Source: Clostridia bacterium (GTDB lineage: Bacteria > Bacillota > Clostridia > Lachnospirales > Cellulosilyticaceae). Taken from it: 64,000 nt of DNA. Below, piece after piece: positions 35,466 through 44,796 of the stretch. The translations under genes and the position numbers were made by a program. Positions within the stretch are counted from its first letter, which is position 1. Each line of letters begins with the position of its first letter. Under the pieces are notes generated by a model, which had not been told where the DNA came from, did not search any database, and saw nothing but the letters and a program-made list of their open reading frames with translations. The stretch covers positions 62,001 through 126,000 of the forward strand of contig JARBUI010000004.1 in NCBI GenBank assembly GCA_029239755.1, written 5' to 3'.

Positions 35466-36458
35466 ATGGAAAGTGTAAAGAATAACCAGATAGTTGAGGG
35501 GAAGGGGCAAGCAGAGAAGTTTGATTGGAAAGCCTTCTTAGCAAAGACAGAAGTTAGTGTATTTATTGCACTAGTGGTACTTGCCATAGCTTTAACAATT
35601 GCTAGTCCTTACTTTATGACAACTAAAAACATTTTTAATGTATTAAAACAGATTTCGATAATAGGCATATTAGCTGTTGGTCAAGGACTCATTATTATGA
35701 CGTCAGGGATCGATTTATCCGTAGGAAGTGCTATAGGTATTAATGCATGTCTAGCCGCTATTATGACGAGTATGGGGATGCCATGGGTAGTGGTACTAGT
35801 ACTAACACTTATGATAGGAGGTTTGATAGGCTGCCTCAATGGACTTATCATTACAAAGCTTAATATTAATCCGTTTATTGTAACACTAGGAATGATGAGT
35901 GTCTTAAGAGGCTCGACTCTGCTCATAACAGATGGGCTGCCAGTTGATTTCAACTCTCCTCTTTGTTATTTAGGAAGCGGCTATGTAGGACCTATTCCAG
36001 TATCAGTTATTATTATGTTTATTGTAGTTGTTGCAGGTTTTTTATTTTCTAATAATACGCTGACGGGTAGAAATATCTATGCCATAGGAAACAATGAAAG
36101 ATCAGCTGTTATGTCTGGTATTAACACCGAAAAAACAAAACGTTTAGCCTATACTATCCTTGGCTTTTTATCAGCCCTTTCTGGAATTATCTTGGCTGGG
36201 AACTTAAATAATGCAGACCCATCCTTTGGGCAAGGATATGAAATGGATGTTATTGCAGCTGTAGTTATTGGCGGTGTAAGTTTAGCTGGAGGAGAAGGCT
36301 CTATTTTAGGCGTTATCATAGGAGCTGCACTCATGGGGATTTTGAGAAATGGGTTTGTACTGCTTAGAATATCAGCCTATTGGCAAGTTGTTACTATAGG
36401 ACTTGTAATCATTGCAGCGGTATCTATTGATGGCTTAAGACGTAAAAAGAAAGCTTAG
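35466..36458 (+). CDS. CUT2 (ribose-type) ABC transporter permease, RbsC-like
   Basis: An inner-membrane permease of about 330 residues with eight to ten helices. Family landmarks are 'IMTSGIDLSVGSAIGINACLAAIM', 'NPFIVTLGMMSVLRG' and 'DVIAAVVIGGVSLAGGEGSILGVIIGAALMGIL'. It forms a homodimeric channel for a monosaccharide. GGAGGGAG places the start at ATG 35466 (MESVKNN), inside a longer frame open from 35442. Gene order in this operon, permease then binding protein then ATPase, differs from the usual ATPase-permease-binding protein order of rbs operons. Confidence 0.92.
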   Translation: MESVKNNQIVEGKGQAEKFDWKAFLAKTEVSVFIALVVLAIALTIASPYFMTTKNIFNVLKQISIIGILAVGQGLIIMTSGIDLSVGSAIGINACLAAIMTSMGMPWVVVLVLTLMIGGLIGCLNGLIITKLNINPFIVTLGMMSVLRGSTLLITDGLPVDFNSPLCYLGSGYVGPIPVSVIIMFIVVVAGFLFSNNTLTGRNIYAIGNNERSAVMSGINTEKTKRLAYTILGFLSALSGIILAGNLNNADPSFGQGYEMDVIAAVVIGGVSLAGGEGSILGVIIGAALMGILRNGFVLLRISAYWQVVTIGLVIIAAVSIDGLRRKKKA

Positions 36459-36504
36459 TTAGTAATAAAAATTTAAATAAATAAAACTAAAGGGGGATTA
36501 TGTT

Positions 36505-37617
36505 ATGAAATTAAAAAGAATGGTAGCAATGTTAGGAGTAGTATGTATGATGATGTCTGGCGCGGGATGTGCAAAATCGCCTGCTCCTAAAGCTGAGGAA
36601 ACACAAGCAGAGCAAGCTAAGCCAGCAGAACCAGAAGTGACAGAACCTGCAGCTACAGAAGCTAAAGATACTACCGAGGAAGCTAGCAAAGAACTAACAC
36701 CACCAGCAGGGGTTAAGTTAAATGTTCAGCCTGCAGATAAAGCGCCGGATAAACCATTAAGAATAGCCGTTATTTGTGTACAAAACAATCCTTTCTGGTT
36801 CCCGGTTAAAGATGGTGTAATGTATGCAAAAGAAGTGTTAGCTGAAAAGAACACTCAGGTAGACTTTATTACAGTTGATGATTTTGATGCAAAGAAATTC
36901 AGTGATGCTATTGAGACATGTACGATACAGCAATATGATGCGATTACTACGGTTGGTGCATCAGACGCTATTGTGCCAGCTATTGACAAAGCAGTTGATG
37001 CCGGAATCATTGTAAATACTTTTAACTGTGATACAGGTAAAAAGAGTAAAAGAACAGCCTTTTTTGGTCAAGATCTCTACAATGCAGGGGTAAAAGCTGG
37101 AGAAACGATCGGTGAACTCACAGAGGGCAAGGGAAAAGTTGCAATTATAACAGGGCTATTTAGTGTTCCAGCACATGAATTAAGAAGAAAAGGCGGACTT
37201 GAAGGATTAGCAAAATATCCTGATATTGAAGTAGTAGGCGAAGTTGAAAATAAAGATAAAGCAGAAACAGCTTATGCACAAGCTAAAGACTTCTTAACAG
37301 CACATCCGGATCTTAAAGCTATTTATGTAACAGCAGGAGGACCTTTTGGTGCAGCTAAGGCTATTGAAGAAATGGGACTTACAGATCAAGTAAAAGTAGT
37401 ATGTTTTGACTTTGTTGATGAAACAATTGATTATGTAAGAAAAGGTGCTATTGCAGCAACAATTGGTCAAGATCCATTTGGTCAAGGGTTTGATCCAGTA
37501 GTCTATGCCTACAATCAACTTGTAACAGGTGAAAAACCTGGCGAAGAAAACATGTGGACTAGACTTGATGTAGTAACTCCAGATAATGTTGATGTATTAA
37601 TAGGTCCTGCAAAATAA
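36505..37617 (+). CDS. CUT2 sugar-binding lipoprotein (RbsB-like)
   Basis: A 370-residue type I periplasmic-binding protein. A lipobox (SGAGC, Cys at about residue 23) is followed by a long acidic Ala/Glu/Pro/Thr linker (about 24-75). The sugar-binding domain has 'RIAVICVQNNPFWFPVKDGVMYAKEVL', 'DAITTVGASDAIVPAIDKAVDAGIIVNTFNCD' and 'GAIAATIGQDPFGQGFDPV'. It captures a monosaccharide or similar small polyol for the RbsC/RbsA pair. AAAGGGGG precedes the ATG. Confidence 0.92.
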   Translation: MKLKRMVAMLGVVCMMMSGAGCAKSPAPKAEETQAEQAKPAEPEVTEPAATEAKDTTEEASKELTPPAGVKLNVQPADKAPDKPLRIAVICVQNNPFWFPVKDGVMYAKEVLAEKNTQVDFITVDDFDAKKFSDAIETCTIQQYDAITTVGASDAIVPAIDKAVDAGIIVNTFNCDTGKKSKRTAFFGQDLYNAGVKAGETIGELTEGKGKVAIITGLFSVPAHELRRKGGLEGLAKYPDIEVVGEVENKDKAETAYAQAKDFLTAHPDLKAIYVTAGGPFGAAKAIEEMGLTDQVKVVCFDFVDETIDYVRKGAIAATIGQDPFGQGFDPVVYAYNQLVTGEKPGEENMWTRLDVVTPDNVDVLIGPAK

Positions 37618-37664
37618 CTTAATGTACGGTAAGCAAAACAGACATTGAAGCGAGAGTGATTTTT

Positions 37665-39170
37665 GTGGAAAATAAAATAATGTGTAATATAGAAGGTGTA
37701 ACAAAACAGTTCCCTGGAGTTAAGGCGTTAGACAATATTCATTTTAGTGTTTATGAAGGAGAAATTCATGCTGTCATAGGTGAAAATGGCGCAGGTAAAT
37801 CCACCCTTATGAATATACTATCAGGAAATTATCAGCCTGATGAGGGGAAAATAATATTTGATAACCAGGATTTAAAGGTTAAATGCCCTAAAGAGGCACA
37901 GCAAATAGGTATAGCTATGATTCATCAGGAGTTATCTCTAGCTCAAAACATGACTGTGGCAGAAAACATTTTCCAAGGCAGAATGCCTAAGCTAAGGAGC
38001 GGACTGATTGATAAAAAAACGATGAATCGTTTAGCTAAACAGTATTTAGTGGAATTAGGGATAACTTCAATTGATCCTAGAACACTTATTAAAGATTTAA
38101 GTGTTTCTCAGATGCAGTCGGTTGAGATTGCAAAGGCTATTTCGTTAGATGCAAAAATGCTTATTATGGACGAACCTACATCCTCTCTTACTAACGCGGA
38201 AGTTAAAGATCTTTTAGATACGATGAGGGATCTCAAAAGTAAAGGCGTTTCTATACTGTATATTTCACATAAACTTGACGAGATTATTGAAATTGCTGAT
38301 AGGGTCACAGTACTTAGAGATGGTCAGTATATTTATACAATGGAAAAAGATGAAATAACTATCGAGAAAATGATAAGTTTAATGGTAGGCAGACAGTGTG
38401 TAGGGTGTGAAAAATCTGATTACATCAGAGATTATGAGAATAGAGAAGTTGTTATGGAGGTTACAGATCTTAACTTAGGACACAAAGTTAAGAATGTAAG
38501 TTTTAAGCTCTATAAGGGAGAAGTACTAGGGCTTACAGGCCTTGTAGGTGCAGGAAGAAGCGAAGTGCTGCAGTCTATATTTGGAGTAGAAAAATCAAAG
38601 GTTAAAGAGATTATTATTAAGGGAAAAAAATGTGTCATTCGCTCTACAGGAGATGCCATTAAAAATAAAATAGCATTAGTTCCTGAAGGCAGGAAGACAC
38701 AAGGATTATTTCTTAACATGACAGTAAAGGATAATATGACGATTACCTACCTAAAAGACTTATGCAATAAACTTACATTTATTAATAAGCCTAAAGAGAG
38801 ACAATTAACTACAGAATATGTGGAGAAATTGAGAGTAAAAACGCCTCATCAAAATGTAAAAATACAAAATTTAAGTGGTGGTAATCAGCAGAAGGCTATT
38901 CTTGCAAGGTGGCTTATGAATTCGCCTGATATTATATTTTTAGATGAGCCAACACACGGGATTGATATAGGATCTAAAAATGAGATTTATGAGATTATTA
39001 ATGAACTAGCGAAACAAGGCAAAAGTATAGTACTTATTTCATCAGAAATGCCCGAGGTATTATCCTTATGTGATCGTATATTGGTTATGTATGAAGGAGA
39101 AATATCAGGAGAAATTCTAAATGCCGATGCCAGTCAAGAAAAGATTATGGAGTTTGCATCAGGTCAGTAA
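37665..39170 (+). CDS. CUT2 sugar ABC transporter ATP-binding protein (RbsA-like)
   Basis: A cytoplasmic ATPase of about 501 residues with two fused nucleotide-binding domains, as in RbsA/MglA. The first has Walker A 'GENGAGKST', signature 'LSVSQMQSVEIAKA' and Walker B 'LIMDEPTSS'. The second has a degenerate P-loop 'GLVGAGRSE', a normal signature 'LSGGNQQKAILARW' and 'IIFLDEPTHGID'. The asymmetry is normal for the family. GCGAGAG fits GTG 37665 better than GTG 37656. It ends the operon at an unusually long terminator hairpin. Confidence 0.92.
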   Translation: MENKIMCNIEGVTKQFPGVKALDNIHFSVYEGEIHAVIGENGAGKSTLMNILSGNYQPDEGKIIFDNQDLKVKCPKEAQQIGIAMIHQELSLAQNMTVAENIFQGRMPKLRSGLIDKKTMNRLAKQYLVELGITSIDPRTLIKDLSVSQMQSVEIAKAISLDAKMLIMDEPTSSLTNAEVKDLLDTMRDLKSKGVSILYISHKLDEIIEIADRVTVLRDGQYIYTMEKDEITIEKMISLMVGRQCVGCEKSDYIRDYENREVVMEVTDLNLGHKVKNVSFKLYKGEVLGLTGLVGAGRSEVLQSIFGVEKSKVKEIIIKGKKCVIRSTGDAIKNKIALVPEGRKTQGLFLNMTVKDNMTITYLKDLCNKLTFINKPKERQLTTEYVEKLRVKTPHQNVKIQNLSGGNQQKAILARWLMNSPDIIFLDEPTHGIDIGSKNEIYEIINELAKQGKSIVLISSEMPEVLSLCDRILVMYEGEISGEILNADASQEKIMEFASGQ

Positions 39171-39172
39171 TG

Positions 39173-39230
39173 TTACCAAAAACAGTAGGGCTATAGAACT
39201 TAGGTTCTATAGCCCTACTGTTTTTGGTAA
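39173..39230 (+). terminator. Long perfect terminator hairpin
   Basis: A 27-bp perfect stem with a 4-base loop (TTACCAAAAACAGTAGGGCT start at 39173; arms 39173-39199 and 39204-39230). It is the longest hairpin in the window. Confidence 0.9.
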
Positions 39231-39352
39231 TGAGTAAAGTGACTCATATTGGAGAATGTAGATCAGCTAAGATTAATTTTGCTGAGGATGAGGAAAATAG
39301 TATATAATAGAATCAACGAGTATTTTAAGTACTGATAGAAGCAGGTGTTCTT

Positions 39353-41107
39353 ATGACTATTAAAAACCAATTTTTTATAACTATTATACTTATAACTATC
39401 ATTCCATTCGTTATTGTTCCTTTGCTAGGATATACTTATATAAGGGATAATATCAAAAACCAGTTTATCACACAAAGCAAACAGGAGTTAGATTTAATAA
39501 CAAAAGATATAGAGTCTGTTTTAAATGATCTTATTTCAGCCTCCAATATCATTAGTCTTGATAAAGATATTATAGAAAAGCTTGAATCAGGCGAAAAAAG
39601 TGTATGGCAGAAAAACGAAGTCACAAATAAACTCTCAAGAGTCAATGCAGCCTATCTTTACAAGTACAATGCAAATATTAATATTTATACAGATAAAGGA
39701 AATACTTATGTTACTACAGCCCAATCAGATGATATACAACTGCATCCTTATAAAGGGGATTGGATTAAAGAGACTCTAAAAGATAAAGGGTATTTCAACT
39801 GGAAAGGTTTTATAGACGATAAAGAGACTTCACTAGAACCGGTTATAGGCATGGGGAGAGCTCTGCTCGATGCAAGCGGCAGGACGATAGGTGTTCTTAC
39901 GATAGAATTATTCGAAGACAGGTATTTAAAAAACTTACTATTTCATAGTAATGAACTACTTAGCACCGAGAGATATTTAATAGATAAGTACGGAAATGTT
40001 ATTATAGCTTATTCAAATAACAAAGAAAAAATATTATATAGCAAGGATTGGTTTGCAGAGAATGAGGATATTATAGAAGATATGCAAGAGTTAGTTTATG
40101 ATATCAACGGGAAAAAAAGCATCGTTATTACAGAGTCTATTAGTAAGAGCAATTGGAGAGTCATTCAAATTATGTCTTATGATGAACTATTTTCTAAGTT
40201 GATTCACTACAGAAACTTTGTTATAAGTATTAACTTAGTCTTTCTTGGCATTATCATCATTCTTGATATATATAGTGCAAATAAGCTAACGTCATCTATT
40301 ACAAAATTAAGCCGTGGTATGGCAGCTGTTAAACAAGGGAAATTTATCACAGTAGATTTGCCCAAAAAAGCCAACAAAGAAATTCGTCTTTTAGCTCAAG
40401 ACTTTAATACAATGAGTCATGACCTGGAAGCATTATTTAATGAAAACAGAATAATTACAAAAGAAAAAGAAAAAAGTAAACTTCAAGCACTTCAAGCGCA
40501 AATACAGCCTCACTTTTTATTTAATACACTTAACGGTATTAAGTGGCTCTCGAGGCTGGAAGGAGCTCCAACGGCAGAAAAAATGATAACCTCCTTAGGA
40601 CATATATTAGAATACTCTCTGTGCAAAAATAGAGAAATAATTACACTGCAAGAAGAAATAACATGTTTGGAACACTATGTAGAGCTTCAAAAAATGCGTT
40701 ATGGTAATATTTTTGAGGTGCACTTTGAAATTGAGGAAGGATTAAGAAGCTTAGAGGTACCAGTTTTATTTCTACAGCCTTTGGTTGAAAACTCTATTAT
40801 TCATGGCTTTCAAGATACTGAGGCTCAAGGATATATTAGGATTAAAGCCTATAAAAAGGGTCATTTCATTCATATTGAGATAGAAGATAATGGATGTGGC
40901 ATGAGTCAGGAAAGAATAAATAAAGTATTAGAGTCATCAAATAAGAAAGATGGTGGAATAGGGGTTTTAAATGTAAAAGAGAGAATCCAGCTCTACTATG
41001 GTAAAGAAAGTGATCTCCATATTAAGAGCAGAGAGGGAGAAGGGACTAGCATGACACTTATATTTTTAGACAAAAGGGGGAAGCTGGATGAAACTAATCG
41101 TTGTTGA
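39353..41107 (+). CDS. YesM-like sensor histidine kinase
   Basis: A 584-residue membrane kinase. One helix near residues 7-28 and another near 283-305 enclose an extracytoplasmic Cache-like domain of about 255 residues. A HAMP segment follows ('SSITKLSRGMAAVKQGKF'), then the His_kinase domain with the phospho-acceptor His in 'QIQPHFLFNTLNGIKWL', and a HATPase_c domain with 'QPLVENSIIHGF' and 'IEDNGCGMS'. The gene overlaps the response-regulator gene by 20 bases. The pair faces a lone sugar-binding protein gene (42218) across a shared terminator; that protein may be its ligand presenter. Confidence 0.92.
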   Translation: MTIKNQFFITIILITIIPFVIVPLLGYTYIRDNIKNQFITQSKQELDLITKDIESVLNDLISASNIISLDKDIIEKLESGEKSVWQKNEVTNKLSRVNAAYLYKYNANINIYTDKGNTYVTTAQSDDIQLHPYKGDWIKETLKDKGYFNWKGFIDDKETSLEPVIGMGRALLDASGRTIGVLTIELFEDRYLKNLLFHSNELLSTERYLIDKYGNVIIAYSNNKEKILYSKDWFAENEDIIEDMQELVYDINGKKSIVITESISKSNWRVIQIMSYDELFSKLIHYRNFVISINLVFLGIIIILDIYSANKLTSSITKLSRGMAAVKQGKFITVDLPKKANKEIRLLAQDFNTMSHDLEALFNENRIITKEKEKSKLQALQAQIQPHFLFNTLNGIKWLSRLEGAPTAEKMITSLGHILEYSLCKNREIITLQEEITCLEHYVELQKMRYGNIFEVHFEIEEGLRSLEVPVLFLQPLVENSIIHGFQDTEAQGYIRIKAYKKGHFIHIEIEDNGCGMSQERINKVLESSNKKDGGIGVLNVKERIQLYYGKESDLHIKSREGEGTSMTLIFLDKRGKLDETNRC

Positions 41108-42161
41108 CGATGAGGTCTTAGTAAGAAAAGGCATTATCATGTCCATAGATTGGCAGAGCATAGGCATTGATGAAGTTTTTGAAGCTGCCAATGGAGAAAA
41201 AGCTTTGGAAATCATAAAGGAGCAAAGAGTAGATATTATACTTACAGATATTAGAATGCCTAAAATGGATGGGCTCGCTCTAATAGAGGAGATAAAAAAA
41301 TATAGTCCTAATAGCGTATCTATTGTTTTGAGCTGTGTAAGTGATATGGACAGTGTGAGACAAGCTCTTAAATTTGGAGGTGCTTTGGATTATCTGCCCA
41401 AATTATCTGCAAGTCCAGAGGAGTTAATGGAGACAATAAAAAAGGCGCGGAATTATGTTGTTAAGAATGTACAAACCATAGAAAAGCAAGATGTAAATGA
41501 GCTGCCTTCGTTTTTTACCCTTCATCATGAAGAGAGACTCAGAAATGCAATGGAATATGGAACTGTTAGGGAACTGGAGCACGTCATAGATGCTGTTTTG
41601 GAGGACTCGTATATCTTAAAAGACAGATGGAAAAGCAGCAGGGAATGGCATGATTTAATGTCTGCATTTTCAAGTATACTTAAAAAGTTTGATGGGTCCA
41701 TTAATACGTTTATTACGATGCATGGAACTGTTTATGAAGTATTAGACAGAGCGAAACAGCCAAGTGGGCTCCACCAATATATCAAGAGAATAGCTATGGA
41801 TATTAAAATGTTCATAGAGGATTATAAGAAAAAGAATTACGATACTAATATTAATCAAGCGATACAATATATTAATAAAAACTTTACTTCTAATCTAAGA
41901 CTTAAAGATGTAGCAGAGTATGTGCATATGAGTGAGACTTACTTCAGTAAAAGCTTTAAGAAGATAATGGACATTAACTTTGTAGATTATATTAATAAAA
42001 TGAGAATTGAGGAAGCCAAAAAGCTTTTGCTTCAAAGAAAAATGACCATACAAGAAATTGCGGAACAAGTAGGGTATAATAATACTTCTTACTTTACACA
42101 AACCTTTAAAAGCTACGAAGGTATCACACCTAAACAATATCAAAAGACAGGTATGAAATAA
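41088..42161 (+). CDS. YesN-like response regulator with AraC DNA-binding domain
   Basis: A 357-residue regulator. The receiver domain has the acidic pair 'VVDDE', the phosphorylated Asp in 'DIILTDIRMPKMDG' and the conserved Lys in 'DYLPKLS'. The C-terminal hundred residues are an AraC double helix-turn-helix ('LRLKDVAEYVHMSETYFSKSFKKIM', 'MTIQEIAEQVGYNNTSYFTQTFKSYEGITPKQY'). It should activate nearby sugar genes when phosphorylated by the preceding kinase. Its start is inside the kinase gene behind a GGGGG-type site. Confidence 0.93.
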   Translation: MKLIVVDDEVLVRKGIIMSIDWQSIGIDEVFEAANGEKALEIIKEQRVDIILTDIRMPKMDGLALIEEIKKYSPNSVSIVLSCVSDMDSVRQALKFGGALDYLPKLSASPEELMETIKKARNYVVKNVQTIEKQDVNELPSFFTLHHEERLRNAMEYGTVRELEHVIDAVLEDSYILKDRWKSSREWHDLMSAFSSILKKFDGSINTFITMHGTVYEVLDRAKQPSGLHQYIKRIAMDIKMFIEDYKKKNYDTNINQAIQYINKNFTSNLRLKDVAEYVHMSETYFSKSFKKIMDINFVDYINKMRIEEAKKLLLQRKMTIQEIAEQVGYNNTSYFTQTFKSYEGITPKQYQKTGMK

Positions 42162-42175
42162 AGTCTGTAAAATAC

Positions 42176-42215
42176 AGCCGTCTATGATGAAATTTAAATA
42201 TCATCATAGACGGCT
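42176..42215. terminator. Bidirectional terminator
   Basis: A perfect 15-bp stem (AGCCGTCTATGATGA, 42176-42190, with 42201-42215) lies between the convergent response-regulator and binding-protein genes. Confidence 0.85.
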
Positions 42216-42217
42216 TG

Positions 42218-43171
42218 TTATTTATAAAAAAAACCTTGCAATTCTGGACTATCTATATTTGACTTATCATACCACTGTATTCCAGTATCAATAAATTCTG
42301 GAATTCTTTCTCCTAGATACGCTCTGTAAGCTGCTTGTACAGATTGATACCCCATACCCACAGGATTTTGTGTAATAGCTCCTGCTACAATGCCTTCTCT
42401 AATAGCATCAAGAAGTTCTTTCCCAGAGTCAAAACCAATAATTGAAAAGTCACCTATTTTGTTAAGTTCTTTAACTGCTCTAATAATTCCTTCAACAGAT
42501 CCTTGATTTGCACCAAATATCCCCTTAATGTTCGGATGCGCCTCTATCATTTCCTTTGCAGCCTCTGCTGACAGAGTAGCATCTCCTATACCATACTTAA
42601 TATCCACTACTGTCATATCTGGATATTGTTGGTTAATTGTATCTACAAATCCGTCACGTCTATCAATAGAAATTTTACTTATTGGATCTATAGTGATAAG
42701 ACCTACTTCACCTTTTTTATTTAATAGTTCTGCCATTTTATCAGCAGCTAGTACTCCGGCTCCATAATTATCTATGCCAACAGTTGTTTGAACTATTGGG
42801 CTGTCAACGCCTGAGTCAATCCCAACAACGGGTATATTTGCCCCTTGTGCTTCTTCAAGATAGGGTGTAAGTGCTCGTGAGTCAACTGCTGATAATACAA
42901 TTGCCTGTGGGTTTCTAGCCAAAGCTGTCCGTAAAAGATTAACTTGCTCTTCAACTTGTAGTTCTGGCCCTATCCCTTCAAATGTTATTTCAATTCCATA
43001 GTCAGCAGCAGCTCTTTCGGCACCACTTTTAACCAAATCCCAAAATGGATATCTTATAATCTTAACAATAACAGGTATATATACTTGATTTGGCGCTGCT
43101 TTTTGCTCACCTGTAAAACTAAATGCTATTATAAGTGATAGGGCCAACCCTATTACAAATGATTTCTTCAT
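42218..43171 (-). CDS. Lone RbsB-like sugar-binding protein, non-lipidated (copy 1)
   Basis: A protein of about 317 residues of the type I periplasmic-binding fold ('YIPVIVKIIRYPFWDLVKSGAERAAADYGIEITFEG', 'NIPVVGIDSGVDSP', 'NIKGIFGANQGSVEGIIRAV', 'IIGFDSGKELLDAIREGIVAGAITQNPVGMGY'). The N-terminus is a hydrophobic segment without a lipobox Cys, so it is either secreted or held by an uncleaved anchor. No permease or ATPase accompanies it. A close paralogue lies at 51142; each sits convergent with a YesM/YesN pair. XylFII of clostridia, which feeds the LytS/YesN system, is the known precedent for such a role. AAAGGG favours ATG 43171. Confidence 0.85.
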   Translation of the reverse strand: MKKSFVIGLALSLIIAFSFTGEQKAAPNQVYIPVIVKIIRYPFWDLVKSGAERAAADYGIEITFEGIGPELQVEEQVNLLRTALARNPQAIVLSAVDSRALTPYLEEAQGANIPVVGIDSGVDSPIVQTTVGIDNYGAGVLAADKMAELLNKKGEVGLITIDPISKISIDRRDGFVDTINQQYPDMTVVDIKYGIGDATLSAEAAKEMIEAHPNIKGIFGANQGSVEGIIRAVKELNKIGDFSIIGFDSGKELLDAIREGIVAGAITQNPVGMGYQSVQAAYRAYLGERIPEFIDTGIQWYDKSNIDSPELQGFFYK

Positions 43172-43305
43172 TTTTCTTTGCCCTTTCATCATGTAAATGG
43201 TTTATCTTCTATTTCTTTTATCATTCCATGAAAATATTATTTTATTCTAGGCAGTCAACAGTTCTTTGAAATAAAAAGGCCCTAAATGCATTTTAAATTA
43301 AAGAA

Positions 43306-43357
43306 AAATACAGGATAAAACAAGTATGCAGTCTATACGTTGTTTTATCCTGTATTT
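43306..43357 (-). terminator. Terminator after the first FAD oxidoreductase gene
   Basis: An 18-bp perfect stem (43306-43323 with 43340-43357; core ACAGGATAAAACAA) lies directly after the stop at 43361 on the minus strand and isolates that gene from the binding-protein gene. Confidence 0.85.
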
Positions 43358-43360
43358 ATT

Positions 43361-44671
43361 TTAAGGTTGTACCCCTTGGGTTTTTAATACTTCTTGAATC
43401 TTCGTAACAGAAAGGTTTCTTGGAAGTACATTTTCCTTTACACATAGTGCAGCTGCAATACCAGCAGCCTGACCCATGTTAACACATATAGGCATAACTC
43501 TATAATTCGAATGAGCTAGGTGTGTCCCGGAAATATTTCTTCCTGCAAGGAGCAGGTTATCAATCTTTTGAGGAACAAAACACCCATAAGGAATAGTATA
43601 GCCCTTTTCCTGTGTGAAATGCTGCTGCGCACCTGTCTCATCAAGACCACTTCCTGTGATATTATGAACATCAAAGTTAAAATGAGCCTTTGTCACAACC
43701 CAATCCTCAAAAACTTTAGCTTCAAGGATATCTTCTTTAGTTAAAGTATATTCTCCAATAAAGTGTCTTGTTTCCCTAACGCCAATCATTGAAGCAGAGC
43801 TTATTACATAGCAGTTTTCATATCCAGGAACATAGTTTCTTAGAAACTTTATAATAGAATCAATTTGGCTTCTGCATACAAATGCAGCGTGGGTTAGATC
43901 TTCAGCCTTAGTGCCGTCTACCCCTATACAATTGGTCATGTTACAAGTTACAACACCTGGTAATGTCGTACGGTACAGAAGAACATGACCAGCTGGATGA
44001 GGAATATTTTCTCTTCCTAAGTTTTGAATAAATCCTTTTGGTATTTCAATATTTTCCTCGAAACCACCAGGGAAAACAGCTTTTGAAGTATCTACTCCTG
44101 CAACCTTAAACATTAAGGTCATAGGCTGCATCTTGCCGTCATCTTCTCGTCCCTTAGTAAAAGGGGCACCGGCTTTTGCAGCAACATCACCATCTCCGGA
44201 AGCATCAATTACTATTTTGGAATAGATAGCTTCACGTCCGGACTTGCTTTCAGTAATAACACCTTTAAGGATACCCTCTTCTACAATGGCATCGCTGGCA
44301 AAAGTGTAAAGCTGCAATATGACTCCGGCCTCATCTAACATTTGTAACATAACTGTTTTGAGTGATTCGGGGTTGATTATTTGTCTATAAGAGCCATTAT
44401 GCCCCAGGCTCTCTGTATCATCTGGCATGTCAGAGGACCTATCTAATATTTCTTCGAAAAAACCACCTTTTGTATTACCTGTCCAGTGGCTCATAAGACC
44501 TACAGTAGCCACCCCACCTACATCACCAGTCTGCTCAATAAGCATTGTTTTTGCACCTGATCTGGCAGCGGATATAGCAGCTGAAAAGCCAGCAGGTCCC
44601 CCGCCAACTACAAGGACATCTACCTCAGCTTTAACAGGAATTTGTTTTGGAGCCTCCATATAATGATTCAT
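43361..44671 (-). CDS. FAD-dependent oxidoreductase (PF12831-like), short form
   Basis: A flavoprotein of about 436 residues. The dinucleotide-binding motif is 'DVLVVGGGPAGFSAAISAARSGAKTMLIEQ', followed by 'DVGGVATVGLMSHWTGNTKGG', and the second FAD contact 'NLLLAGRNISGTHLAHSNYRVMP.CVNMGQAAGIAAAL' is near the C-terminus. This is the FAD_oxidored family (xanthan-lyase-associated group), whose substrates are mostly unknown. It has no signal peptide. It lies next to a PocR/AraC regulator on the same strand and a divergent sugar transporter, suggesting oxidation of an imported glycan or sugar. AAAGGGG places the start at ATG 44671. Confidence 0.88.
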   Translation of the reverse strand: MNHYMEAPKQIPVKAEVDVLVVGGGPAGFSAAISAARSGAKTMLIEQTGDVGGVATVGLMSHWTGNTKGGFFEEILDRSSDMPDDTESLGHNGSYRQIINPESLKTVMLQMLDEAGVILQLYTFASDAIVEEGILKGVITESKSGREAIYSKIVIDASGDGDVAAKAGAPFTKGREDDGKMQPMTLMFKVAGVDTSKAVFPGGFEENIEIPKGFIQNLGRENIPHPAGHVLLYRTTLPGVVTCNMTNCIGVDGTKAEDLTHAAFVCRSQIDSIIKFLRNYVPGYENCYVISSASMIGVRETRHFIGEYTLTKEDILEAKVFEDWVVTKAHFNFDVHNITGSGLDETGAQQHFTQEKGYTIPYGCFVPQKIDNLLLAGRNISGTHLAHSNYRVMPICVNMGQAAGIAAALCVKENVLPRNLSVTKIQEVLKTQGVQP

Positions 44672-44796
44672 CGTTAATCCCCTTTCAAAATATATTCGTT
44701 CCATTTACTTTTAAATGAAACTATCATCTTAAGATTAGTATAGTAGATGATAAGCGAGGCTGCTTCGAAAATATTTTGAAAAAGGTAGGACAATTT

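Noticed and set aside
42218-43171. Ordinary ABC transporter binding protein for the neighbouring importer
   Set aside because: It is of the type I ribose-like class, whereas the nearby importers are CUT1 with their own binding proteins. It also lacks a lipobox and partner genes.
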